A stretch of 64,000 nucleotides of DNA from Candidatus Protochlamydia phocaeensis. GTDB lineage: Bacteria > Chlamydiota > Chlamydiia > Chlamydiales > Parachlamydiaceae. Position 1 is the stretch's first letter. Every line of letters starts with the position of its first letter. The stretch lies in contig NZ_FCNU01000021.1 of assembly GCF_001545115.1 (NCBI RefSeq), forward strand, positions 62,001 through 126,000, written 5' to 3'. The notes beneath the pieces were generated by a model. That model was not told where the DNA came from. It did not search any database and saw nothing but the letters and a program-made list of their open reading frames with translations. Made by a program: the position numbers and the translations under genes. This document shows, piece by piece, positions 9,501 through 16,958 of the stretch.

Positions 9501-9683
9501 ATTAGCCATCGCCTCGGGGCTTGCCCCCGGAAAGCTTACAGATACGTCAATTGTGGGATAGTCGACATCTGGAAGATTGCTGACAGGCAAGTGGTTAAAA
9601 GCCATAACGCCCGCTAGGAAGAGGGCCGCCATGATCAAGATGGTCATAATCGGTCGCTTAATGAAGGGAGCTGATAAATTCAT
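6582..9683 (-). CDS. RND family efflux pump, inner-membrane transporter
   Basis: The product, about 1033 residues, is an AcrB/MdtBC-type resistance-nodulation-division transporter, the proton-driven pump of a tripartite efflux complex. It starts MNLSAPFIKRPIMTILI, with the first helix immediately after the N-terminus. I chose ATG 9683, which fits other family members; upstream in-frame codons lie inside the adaptor gene. The duplicated architecture is clear: two large periplasmic loops, and the helix-4 proton-relay segment LILAVGFIIDDAIVVLEN with its Asp pair. The second half carries GILYESFIHPLTILSTLPPA and IGIVKKNGIMMVDYALE. It overlaps the 3' end of the adaptor gene by 26 bases, so the two are translationally coupled. 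The sequence resembles the MdtB/MdtC branch more than AcrB itself; the substrate cannot be inferred. Confidence 0.93.
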   Translation of the reverse strand: MNLSAPFIKRPIMTILIMAALFLAGVMAFNHLPVSNLPDVDYPTIDVSVSFPGASPEAMANTVASPLEKEFMTIPGIEDVASTNTLGSSSIILRFSLSKSMDSAAQDVEAAISRAKIKLPPDLPNDPSYKKVNPSDTPIIYIALTSDTMPLADLYTYANIYIGQRLSMLDGVAQVTTYGSPYAIRIQVNPHTLANLGITLEDISRTIIKGNPYFPTGELNGHVRSSTIIAKGQLEKAGHYAPLIVAYRNQAPVRIQDLGHAIDSLQNDKFAMRYVDAEKNQPTVVLAVQRQPGANTVKVAEEIHQTLPILAADLPASVQLKIVFDKSESIKQSVEEVELTLIVALALVVLVIFFYLGKVVDTLIPALVLPLSILGTFIFMHLLGYSIDNLSLLALILAVGFIIDDAIVVLENIVRRVEKGEDPWHASLEGAKQIGFTILSMTLSLIAVFIPMIFMGGLIGKIFQEFAITLVIVTFFSGLLSLTLTPMLCSRLIQRRQDAQLNWIEKLSFKLNHALIALYKRCLQGMFRYRWFALLLGVLSIAASGYYFYQLPKDFIPDDDMGFIIAYTQSEEGTSPSRMIGYQEKVLETIKSDPGVDNLVSIAAYPQYRNGIMFIRLKPKGERPPINQIIQRLYGKLLFIPGINTYLKNVPLIDLSVGTESKASYQYTLQGLHEQALYQATEKLLEKMQTMPIFQSVSSNLEIKSPQLHVHVLRDQASSLGVSAESIETALQLAYTGGRVSRIQTPLDQYDVILELEPHFQKQAGALSDIYVRSYNTGQLVPLNAVAKWEEIIGPASINHINQFPATTISFNLAPGIPLGEALERLRQTAKEILPSSVTGQVKGTAETFEESIQNTSVLLLIAVLAIYIVLGILYESFIHPLTILSTLPPATLGGLLTLAYFGLPLSLYAYLGMILLIGIVKKNGIMMVDYALENERILRLSPQEAMMEACLARSRPIMMTTITAIMGAVPLALAIGSGAEARRPLGLVIIGGLLFSQLITLFVTPVIYLYLARFNAKMGLTAPVSVQAGSHP

Positions 9684-10812
9684 TGCCGCTATCCTTATTT
9701 GCTGAAGGCACCTCATTCGTAACGATCACTTTTGCTCCCTGCCGAAGATTCATCTGCCCTTCTGTAATGACCATTGCGCCCGGCTTCAGCCCTTCATCAA
9801 TGACGATCATGTCTCCAAGCTGTTCGCCCGTTTTAACAGAGAGCTGCTCGACTGTCTGATCCGGCTTCAATGCATATACATAGGCTCCTTTTTGGCTCAG
9901 TTGCACGGCAGATGCGTGGACCACAGCGGCATCCTTCTTAGTCTTAATGTAAAGGCGGACCCGGACAAATTCTCCTGGCCATAACACTTTATCTCTATTG
10001 GAAATAATCCCCTTGATTTGAAGTGTTCCCGTCTGCGGATCGATTTGATTGTTAAAGGCAAATACTTCGCCTTCGAATTCTTTAAGGCAATGAGGCAATA
10101 CAGCTTGGAATTGGCGCTTTCCTTCAGCCAAAATCGGTTTTAAATCTTCAAATTCTTTTTGAGAAATAGAAAAATTGATATAGACAGGAGAGACCTGTAA
10201 AATGGTTGCCAAAGGCAAAGGGTCGTTTGGCGAGACGACATTGCCCAAATCGATTTTCTGCAAACTCACTCTGCCTTCGATCGGCGATAAAATCGTACAA
10301 TAGTTTAAATTATTTTGCGCCGCTCCTATATCGGCCTTATCAATTAATACTTGCCCTTCCAATGCATTTACATCGCGTTTATATTCCTCTATGCTGAGTT
10401 TAGAAACGTAATTGCCTTTAAGCAAAGTGGAATACCGCTCAACTTTGTGGCGGGCAAATTCAAGCTCGGCTTCATCTCGGACTAAAGTCGCTTTGGCTTT
10501 TTCCAAGGCTAATTGATAAGGCACGGGATCGATGCGATAAAGAACAGTGCCCGCTTGGACATCATCTCCTCCTTTAATGCGGATATCAATGATCCGGCCT
10601 ACGACTTGCGGCCTGATCTCGACGCTATTAAAAGCAGACACATTGCCGATGGCTTCGATATAAACAGGCACATCTTGTTTCATCACCTGCCCCACAGCGA
10701 CCGGCAAGGGACGCTCAAAAGCAGGTGCTGAAGGAGTTGCCTCTTTTTTGCAGCCGGCAAGGACCAGCATGCCGCAAAATAGAAGATAAACAGGGGAAAA
10801 AGCTTTTGACAT
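9658..10812 (-). CDS. RND efflux periplasmic adaptor (membrane fusion lipoprotein)
   Basis: A 384-residue HlyD/AcrA-type adaptor that links the RND pump to the outer-membrane channel. The N-terminus has a lipoprotein signal ending in LVLAGC, so Cys20 should be lipidated and the protein anchored in the inner membrane. The usual order of domains is visible: lipoyl-like half motif (VEIRPQVVGRIIDIRIKGGD), a coiled-coil hairpin (about residues 100-165), the second half motif (LSPIEGRVSLQKIDLGNVVS), a beta-barrel domain, and a membrane-proximal domain with LKPGAMVITEGQMNLRQGAKV. Length is normal. It sits between the channel gene upstream (13-base gap) and the pump gene downstream (26-base overlap), completing a tripartite operon. 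Confidence 0.93.
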   Translation of the reverse strand: MSKAFSPVYLLFCGMLVLAGCKKEATPSAPAFERPLPVAVGQVMKQDVPVYIEAIGNVSAFNSVEIRPQVVGRIIDIRIKGGDDVQAGTVLYRIDPVPYQLALEKAKATLVRDEAELEFARHKVERYSTLLKGNYVSKLSIEEYKRDVNALEGQVLIDKADIGAAQNNLNYCTILSPIEGRVSLQKIDLGNVVSPNDPLPLATILQVSPVYINFSISQKEFEDLKPILAEGKRQFQAVLPHCLKEFEGEVFAFNNQIDPQTGTLQIKGIISNRDKVLWPGEFVRVRLYIKTKKDAAVVHASAVQLSQKGAYVYALKPDQTVEQLSVKTGEQLGDMIVIDEGLKPGAMVITEGQMNLRQGAKVIVTNEVPSANKDSGNEFISSLH

Positions 10813-10825
10813 AAGCTCCTTATAA

Positions 10826-12559
10826 CTATTTTATTTTTTGCTTCAAAGGCTTGATCTCTTCGCCTGTTCCAAGCGTTCCCACCGCAAAAGAAATATTCGA
10901 TAAGGCAATAGCCCAATTGGTACGCGCTTGGATCAACTGCGCTTTCGCATTGGCAAGCGAACGTTGAGCATTCAGCAAATCTAGGATCGTGCTAATTCCT
11001 TCTCGGTAAGTAATGAAAGCGGCTTCATAAGATTCCTGACTGTACTTGAGATATTCCTGGCTAAATTTGACGCTTTTTACTGCTGTTTTAAAGTTATAGT
11101 AGCTTGTCACAACATCTAACGTCACTCCAATCTCCACATTGCGCAGATTGGCACACGCTCCCCTAAGCACTTCTTTCGCCTGCCGCTCTAAGTTCATATA
11201 GTAAAATCCATTGAACAAGGGCGCACTTACGATCAAGCTAGCTGATAAGCTATGATTATTGAAGCTGGGATTCATTAAATCATTGTTTTCTTCTAAATTG
11301 ATCAATGATCCCAGAGTGGGAAGTCCGGATGAGCGGGCCACTATCACTTCTTTTTTACGTTGCTCATGCAAGGCATAGGCAGCCGCTAGATCAGGCCTGC
11401 GCTTCATCGCCTGATCGATCAATTGGTTGACATTAGCCGAAACAACATCTAAGGGTAAATCTTTGGGAATATCCGGCGTGTTAAAGCGGGTATCGGCCGG
11501 AAGGCCCAAAGCATTTGCTAAATTCCCATAGGCAACTTCTTTTTGCCCTTCTATCTGGACGATGCTAAGTTCAATATTAATCAAATCTGACTGAGCTTGA
11601 AGCACATCGACAATTGTGCGTATTCCGGCATCAAATAAAGCCTTGGCTGATTCATAGTTTTCTTGCGCATTCTTAAGATCGCTCTGCCGGGCTTTTAACA
11701 AAGCGTCTAACCCCTTGTACGTATAATAATTCTGTAAAACGGATAAAATGACCTGTTGGACTTGGCGGTTATGCGTCCAGTTGCTATTGTATAATGCTTG
11801 TTTCGCCGCTTCAATAGATGCCTCCCTTCCTCCAAAATCAAGCAGTAAATAAGAAACAGTCAAATCACTCGTCAAGGTTTTAGTTGTGCCAGTAGGAGGA
11901 GTAAACGTAGTTGCCGTTGCAACTGCAGCTGTAGTTGTGCCTCCTGCGCCAGCTCCCGTGCCCGTAACTCCTGTTTGTGCGTTTCCTTGACCGTTATTAA
12001 GCACCTGTGCACGAATTGCCTTAGATCGTGAAACAGCATTTAAGAGATTGACTTGATTAGGAGGAGATCCTGCCGCTCCCGCAGTTGTCGCTGCTGTCGT
12101 TGCGGCCGCTGTTCCAGTTGCAGAGGTGGCGCTGATGACATCAGGCGGCCCATCGTCCAATTGTGCACTGGTATAGTTGAGGTCTTCATTTAATATAATG
12201 CTTGGATAAAGTGCACTTTTAGCTATTTCGACCCCAAAGGCGGCCGCACGCGCATTGGCCCAGGTCATTTGAGTCGTGGGATTGTTTTGCAAAGCAACAT
12301 CGATTAAATCTGCCACTTCTACGCGATGCTTCTGGATTTGCTCTATTGCCGCGCGTAAATCTTCGTCTTGGCTTAAATCATAATCGCAAGGAAGCCGATA
12401 ATAATCTTCTGTTGGCTTCCAGAAATAGCCTGGAGAAAGCGATGTCGCTCCACGGCAAGAAGGATCTTTAGGACAGCACCCTAACACTAACAAGCTCAGG
12501 AACCCCCATTTCCCTATCGAGCAAATCAAATCCTTTAAATCAAATAAGGCCGCGCGCAT
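10826..12559 (-). CDS. TolC/OprM-type outer-membrane efflux lipoprotein
   Basis: The 577-residue outer-membrane factor is the exit duct of the tripartite efflux system and the first gene of the operon. A signal sequence ending in LLVLGC marks a lipoprotein (Cys28). Two OEP repeats are visible (about residues 80-350 and 380-570), with typical helical barrel segments such as QAQSDLINIELSIVQIEGQK and LLNAQRSLANAKAQLIQART. An unusual insertion at about residues 142-228 is almost entirely Ala, Thr, Gly and Val. It lies between the first beta-strand region and the strand motif SYLLLDFGGRE, where family structures have a cell-surface loop. The family is usually about 450-480 residues, so the insertion explains the extra length. 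Transcription probably starts in the 190-base gap shared with the divergent RING gene. Confidence 0.9.
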   Translation of the reverse strand: MRAALFDLKDLICSIGKWGFLSLLVLGCCPKDPSCRGATSLSPGYFWKPTEDYYRLPCDYDLSQDEDLRAAIEQIQKHRVEVADLIDVALQNNPTTQMTWANARAAAFGVEIAKSALYPSIILNEDLNYTSAQLDDGPPDVISATSATGTAAATTAATTAGAAGSPPNQVNLLNAVSRSKAIRAQVLNNGQGNAQTGVTGTGAGAGGTTTAAVATATTFTPPTGTTKTLTSDLTVSYLLLDFGGREASIEAAKQALYNSNWTHNRQVQQVILSVLQNYYTYKGLDALLKARQSDLKNAQENYESAKALFDAGIRTIVDVLQAQSDLINIELSIVQIEGQKEVAYGNLANALGLPADTRFNTPDIPKDLPLDVVSANVNQLIDQAMKRRPDLAAAYALHEQRKKEVIVARSSGLPTLGSLINLEENNDLMNPSFNNHSLSASLIVSAPLFNGFYYMNLERQAKEVLRGACANLRNVEIGVTLDVVTSYYNFKTAVKSVKFSQEYLKYSQESYEAAFITYREGISTILDLLNAQRSLANAKAQLIQARTNWAIALSNISFAVGTLGTGEEIKPLKQKIK

Positions 12560-12751
12560 GGATATATAACCTAAGATAAGATTGGCAGTCAGAAAGCCGC
12601 ATTCTGGCTTATTAACATTTTTTTTTACATAAAAACCAAAAAGAAGCGCTTATCTCTCAGGCTTTGGCTTTCCGATTGCCATAAATGAATGAAAAAAACA
12701 CAATGTTTATGAAGCTAATCCTTTCTTCTGTCCAAATATGCCGAGTTATTT

Positions 12752-13234
12752 ATGAATTTTTCAGCAATTGAAAAAAGATCAGACAGTCAAGACACTTGCA
12801 CCATTTGCCAAGAATCATTCGCCGAAACCTTTCAAAAAAAACGCATTGAGATTACTTGCCACCATCTCTATCATGAAAGCTGTATTAAGCAATGGGAATT
12901 GCACAACCCCATTTGCCCCCTTTGCAGAAAAAAGTTTAAAATTTTAAACTACTGGCAGCAAATCAGGCACAGCACCATACAAGGTGCTTTATTGGGAACA
13001 GCCTATTTGACCGTATCCATCAGTCAATCCTTTTTTCAAACAAATTCCACTCTCTTTGGTCAAAGCTGTTCTGATGGCCTTTTTTCGGAACAAGAGAAAT
13101 TCCTCGCTTCCGCCCTTCCTTTCGGAATTAATGCCGCGTTACTAAAAAATACAGCTTTCATTATTTGCGGAGGAGCTATGTGGGGCTTTATTAATGGCAA
13201 TTTAGATTACCTTTCCGATCGTCTCATGACTTAA
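12752..13234 (+). CDS. RING-H2 zinc-finger protein, putative E3 ubiquitin ligase effector
   Basis: A 160-residue protein with a complete RING-H2 finger at residues 16-58: Cys16, Cys19, Cys36, His38, His41, Cys44, Cys55 and Cys58, with spacing C-x2-C-x16-C-x-H-x2-H-x2-C-x10-C-x2-C. The RING-typical hydrophobic and Pro positions are kept (CTICQ after the first Cys pair; ICPLCRKKF at the last pair). RING-H2 domains bind ubiquitin-conjugating enzymes and act as E3 ligases in eukaryotes, and bacteria have no canonical ubiquitin system of their own. The C-terminal half has two hydrophobic stretches (about 76-96 and 121-147), so the protein may insert into a host or inclusion membrane with the RING exposed, like many membrane-bound eukaryotic RING ligases (inference). 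It is monocistronic, with promoters presumably in the divergent gap with the efflux operon. Confidence 0.85.
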   Translation: MNFSAIEKRSDSQDTCTICQESFAETFQKKRIEITCHHLYHESCIKQWELHNPICPLCRKKFKILNYWQQIRHSTIQGALLGTAYLTVSISQSFFQTNSTLFGQSCSDGLFSEQEKFLASALPFGINAALLKNTAFIICGGAMWGFINGNLDYLSDRLMT

Positions 13235-13965
13235 CCATAATGAATGAGCGACTTCCTTGAAAGCCCCGCTGATTCGTTGATCGCACGATGGTTTGATAGG
13301 TGATCCATTGAATTGGAAGCGGATGAGGGCATTTCATTTTTCTGGATGCGATCCAGGATTGCTTTAATCTTAAAACGAATCGTATTGGCAATAACCTTGT
13401 GGCCTTCTAGGTTGGGATGAATGAAATCGCCTAGATGGTAGTAAGGATCGCCTGCAATTTGAAAAGTAAAAAAGGGAAAGGCGGTAATGGGATAAGCCTC
13501 AGCCAAGCCTGTAAAAATTTCCTTAAAATAAAGGGAGTAGAAGTCTTTTCCTCGATTCAATATCCCGTCTAAATAAAAGGGATCAACAATGCCTAGCATG
13601 ACTTCAATTTTCTCATTCAAGGCATATTTAATAGTAGCACTAAGATTATCTCTAATTTGCCTATGAGGGCAATTAAACACATAATCAGCTACTCCCAATG
13701 TAATAATCAGGATATTCGGCTTATCCGTTTGAATCATATTTTCCAGGCGTAATAGGGCAGAATCGGTTCTCGAAGCCGCAAAGCTATCATTAATCATGCG
13801 GACTGAATAACCATCGGCCTGCAGATAGCTTGCCAAAAGGTTAATATAAGTAATCCCCTGCTCTTTATTTTCCGAAGAACTGATGGAATCCCCAATAACG
13901 CCTATCTTAATTTCTGCCATTAATGGCAATATCCATAGAAAGCATAAGAAAAAAAGCTTTTTCAT
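13231..13965 (-). CDS. SGNH/GDSL-family hydrolase, secreted (paralogue 1)
   Basis: The 244-residue product starts at ATG 13965 (MKKLFFLCFLWILPLMAEIK), a clear signal peptide behind a GGGAAG ribosome site. An upstream TTG would add only three residues. Block I is IGVIGDSIS with nucleophile Ser27, and block V is DFIHPN with the catalytic Asp and His. Block III, normally GxND, reads LGVADY, so the oxyanion-hole Asn is missing and activity may be altered. SGNH enzymes are esterases, lipases or acyl modifiers; the substrate is unknown. A shorter paralogue at 35471-36046 keeps all blocks. It overlaps the end of the converging RING gene by four bases. Confidence 0.82.
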   Translation of the reverse strand: MKKLFFLCFLWILPLMAEIKIGVIGDSISSSENKEQGITYINLLASYLQADGYSVRMINDSFAASRTDSALLRLENMIQTDKPNILIITLGVADYVFNCPHRQIRDNLSATIKYALNEKIEVMLGIVDPFYLDGILNRGKDFYSLYFKEIFTGLAEAYPITAFPFFTFQIAGDPYYHLGDFIHPNLEGHKVIANTIRFKIKAILDRIQKNEMPSSASNSMDHLSNHRAINESAGLSRKSLIHYG

Positions 13966-14009
13966 TCTTCCCAAAAATTATAAAATTGATTGACTTTGCA
14001 AATCCGCTA

Positions 14010-14114
14010 AGAGGGTGTCGTCGAATTGCTAATAACCTAGATTCAAGGTGATAGGTGATATTTCTTCTTATAAATAAGAGGAAATACGAAGGCCAAGCTA
14101 TTAGCAGCATCCTA
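14010..14114. repeat. Probable diverged copy of inverted-repeat family 2
   Basis: The left end (AGAGGGTGT followed by GCTAATAACCTAGATTC) matches the left arm of the element at 44059 (AGAGGGTAT, then GCTAATGACCTAGATTC). The right end (AGCTATTAGCAGCATCCT) is a weak inverted match to the left arm. The middle is unrelated. It lies just upstream of the SGNH hydrolase gene. The assignment is tentative. Confidence 0.4.
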
Positions 14115-14184
14115 AAATGCCTAAGTTATGTATATAAATGAAGGAGAAAATTCAATATTTTTTTCTTAATCGAATGAGAAAGCA

Positions 14185-14577
14185 ATGACTGAAAGTTATG
14201 TAGCACTTTTCCAATTGGCAGGCATGATCTTAAGCCTTCTTTTAGTAGGCTGGATGATTTTTTATAGTGGAAAGTATTTTCTCAAGTTGATCAGAGACAA
14301 GAAATTTTCCCTCCATCCCTTACTTAAGGGATTTAAGCAAAAAATGTGGATGACAATCGGGCTTGGAAGCCTTTTTTTTAGTTTCTATTTTTTAATTGTC
14401 CTTTTAAGCGCTTACTTGATTGATTCACAGAGCAGTTTGAATCTCTTCTTTCTATTCTATGCCCATCCAACCGAATTTATTTATTTGGGTCTATTCATCT
14501 TCGCCTGCATGTCCTTATGCATTTATCTCGTGCGCATGTTTATCAAGTACTTCTACATGACACGTAGCAAAGAATAA
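14185..14577 (+). CDS. Small hypothetical membrane protein
   Basis: A 130-residue protein with three strongly hydrophobic segments (about residues 8-32, 52-78 and 88-115), separated by short basic loops (KLIRDKKFSLHPLLKGFKQK). It has no recognised family motif. It starts at ATG 14185 (preceding bases GAGAAAGCA) and stands alone, with more than 200 bases to the next gene on the same strand. It is probably an inner-membrane protein; I cannot name a function. Confidence 0.65.
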   Translation: MTESYVALFQLAGMILSLLLVGWMIFYSGKYFLKLIRDKKFSLHPLLKGFKQKMWMTIGLGSLFFSFYFLIVLLSAYLIDSQSSLNLFFLFYAHPTEFIYLGLFIFACMSLCIYLVRMFIKYFYMTRSKE

Positions 14578-14793
14578 AACCAGGCGAAAAAACCTTTTTA
14601 GATTTTGCCGGATGCTTTAAAATCGAATCGCCATTTTGTCTATGAACCTCTTAGAGGGCATATTAGGCATACATCCCATTTAAAGCCTCCTTGAGGCCCA
14701 AGGGGTTGTCCCATTAGCAAGAGCATGTTTAAGAGAAAAAGCCATTTAAAACGGTAATAGACCCTCAAAATTCAAGTTAAAAAGGAAGGCATC

Positions 14794-15333
14794 ATGCGTA
14801 TAGGCAATATGGCCTTAACCGGCTCATTTCAACTTAACAAGCCTATCAGCTTCCATCCCCCCTTTTCTAGACAAAATAAATGCATCGGTTTAATTGTTTT
14901 CGAAACCGAATTGGCAGAAGGGCGCATGCGCCTTAGAGACAAAAAGCTGGCTTTGGAATGGAAATTTATTTGCCAAGACCTGCAGCAAACACTCATTCAA
15001 AAAAAAATAGCAGCCTATAATCGCTATTTCCATGTCATTGAATCTGCTTTGGGTCAATATGTGCATTGCAGGGCACGTTTCACACAGGGATTCAACAAGG
15101 CACAAAATCTTTTTATTTTGTCTGGCTTTCTTAACCAGAATTCATCCAGTCTTGCCCAATTAACCAATACTGAATTGTACATATACGATCATGTATATAG
15201 AACACGGGATGGCCTTATTCAAGAATATCGGGAAAATATCAAGCAAGCAGAAGAGGCGTTCGAGCGGCTTTTTAATTTATTCAAACGTGTCAATGATGCC
15301 CAAGCAAGAGTTTTTTTTGAGGCTGTAAACTGA
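14794..15333 (+). CDS. Hypothetical protein, helical and charged
   Basis: A 179-residue protein starting at ATG 14794 behind AAAAAGGAAGG, a good ribosome site. The first 35 residues are polar and proline-containing (NKPISFHPPFSRQNK). The rest reads as amphipathic helix rich in Arg, Lys, Glu and Gln (FETELAEGRMRLRDKKLALE; IKQAEEAFERLFNLFKRVND), suggesting a helical bundle or coiled coil. There is no signal peptide or membrane segment, and I recognise no family. It stands alone between two unrelated operons; the N-terminal disordered stretch would allow type III secretion, but nothing proves it. Confidence 0.65.
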   Translation: MRIGNMALTGSFQLNKPISFHPPFSRQNKCIGLIVFETELAEGRMRLRDKKLALEWKFICQDLQQTLIQKKIAAYNRYFHVIESALGQYVHCRARFTQGFNKAQNLFILSGFLNQNSSSLAQLTNTELYIYDHVYRTRDGLIQEYRENIKQAEEAFERLFNLFKRVNDAQARVFFEAVN

Positions 15334-15491
15334 CAAACCTCTCAGGTTTAGAAAAATCTTAAGTTATCTTTACCTTTTGCAAATTTAATTAAGATCAATC
15401 CTTCGATGAAGAAATAGGATGTCTTTTTGCGCCTATTTATCAAACGCGTACAGACGCAGCCAAGAATAAAGCCGCTAGGGAGAAGAGGCCT

Positions 15492-16958
15492 TTAGTTTCT
15501 TGTCAGATGCTTTAAAATCGGATTTTTTGCTGCCTGCACTTCATCAAGACGGGAAACAGGCATCTGATGGGGTGCATTCTTTAAGATATTCGGATCTTGC
15601 CCGATTTCTTTTATGATTGCCTCGAGAATGCGCACAAATTGATCTAATGTCTCTTTCGATTCGCTTTCCGTTGGCTCAATCAGCATGCACTCTTTAATAA
15701 TTAAAGGAAAATAGACTGTCGGGGCATGCACGCCATAATCCAAAAGCCGTTTGGCAATATCAAGCGCCCTAATGCCCTTATCCAAGTAGTTATCTGCTTG
15801 CACAACAAACTCATGCATGCAAAACTGCGGAAAAGGCACTGTCAGCAAGGACGAGATTTTGTGCTTTAAGTAATTGGCATTTAATACTGCCACTTCAGCA
15901 ATACGCCTTAAGCCAGCTTGCCCATGTAATTTGGCATATAAATAGGCCCTAAGGTAAATGGCAAAGTTCCCATGAAAAGAAGCGATTTGTCCAATGCTTG
16001 TCGGACTGTTCCATTGCATATGGTATCCTTTTTCATCTCTTTCTACTCTTGGAACCGGCAAAAAGGGCTTAAGTCGATCATTGCATAAGACAGGCCCTGA
16101 TCCTGGCCCTCCTCCTCCATGCGGGGTGGAAAATGTCTTATGCAAGTTGATGTGCATGACATCAAATCCCATCTCTCCTGGCTTAGCAATATTCAAAATG
16201 GAATTGAGATTGGCGCCGTCATAATATAGAAATCCGCCCGCTCCATGGACAATATCAGCGATTTCATTGATGACCGAGCTAAAAAGACCAAGCGTATTGG
16301 GATTTGTCAGCATCAGGCCAGCCGTTTTGGACGATACCGCGCTCTTTAAATGTTCAATATCTAGATCCCCTTGCGCATTGGTGCGGATGGGAATGGTCTT
16401 AAAGCCGGCCATTGTCGCAGTCGCCGGATTCGTCCCATGGGCATTATCGGGAATAAGCAGTTCGACTCTCTCCGAATCGCCTCGTTGCTGGTGATAAGCC
16501 GCAATCATCTGGACGCCCGTAAACTCTCCTTGAGCGCCCGCATTGGGAACTAAAGATCCGGCTGCCATTCCGCTCACTTGGCAAAGCAGTTCGATAAGCT
16601 CGTAAATGAGGGCTAAATTGCCTTGGACAGACTCGTCAGGCGCCAAAGGATGTGTGCGGGTAAATCCTGGCAAGCTAGCACACAGCTCATTCACGCGCGG
16701 GTTAAGCTTCATGGTACAACTGCCCAGCGGATAAAAATTGGTATCAATGCCCATATTCCGCTTGGCTAAACCCGCAAAATGGCGGGTCAAATCGATTTCC
16801 GATACCTCCGGCAAGGGAAGAGGGGTTTGGCGAAGCCCTTCTTGAGAAGGCTGGATAGATTGAAAAGCCTGCTCATTTTTGGGAAGGCTGAAAGCATGCT
16901 GTTTAGATTGCGTTTTCTCAAATATCGTTCTGGTCATTTCAAACATCGCCTCTTTCAT
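15492..16958 (-). CDS. gcvPB: Glycine dehydrogenase (decarboxylating) subunit 2
   Basis: This is the C-terminal-type half of the split P-protein of the glycine cleavage system, which decarboxylates glycine with pyridoxal phosphate and passes the aminomethyl group to lipoyl-GcvH. The 488-residue protein has the PLP-binding segment INLHKTFSTPHGGGGPGSG with Lys274 as the Schiff-base lysine, plus the family motifs YPLGSCTMK and DNAHGTNPA. Its ATG at 16958 overlaps the stop of gcvPA in an ATGA arrangement, so the two halves are translationally coupled. It is the last gene of the operon. Both halves are needed for activity. Confidence 0.95.
   Translation of the reverse strand: MKEAMFEMTRTIFEKTQSKQHAFSLPKNEQAFQSIQPSQEGLRQTPLPLPEVSEIDLTRHFAGLAKRNMGIDTNFYPLGSCTMKLNPRVNELCASLPGFTRTHPLAPDESVQGNLALIYELIELLCQVSGMAAGSLVPNAGAQGEFTGVQMIAAYHQQRGDSERVELLIPDNAHGTNPATATMAGFKTIPIRTNAQGDLDIEHLKSAVSSKTAGLMLTNPNTLGLFSSVINEIADIVHGAGGFLYYDGANLNSILNIAKPGEMGFDVMHINLHKTFSTPHGGGGPGSGPVLCNDRLKPFLPVPRVERDEKGYHMQWNSPTSIGQIASFHGNFAIYLRAYLYAKLHGQAGLRRIAEVAVLNANYLKHKISSLLTVPFPQFCMHEFVVQADNYLDKGIRALDIAKRLLDYGVHAPTVYFPLIIKECMLIEPTESESKETLDQFVRILEAIIKEIGQDPNILKNAPHQMPVSRLDEVQAAKNPILKHLTRN

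Noticed and set aside
14600-15525. Short direct repeat GATGCTTTAAAATCG at about 14612 and 15506
   Set aside because: It is only about 15 bases long; one copy is inside the gcvPB coding end, and no larger element surrounds it, so chance is likely.
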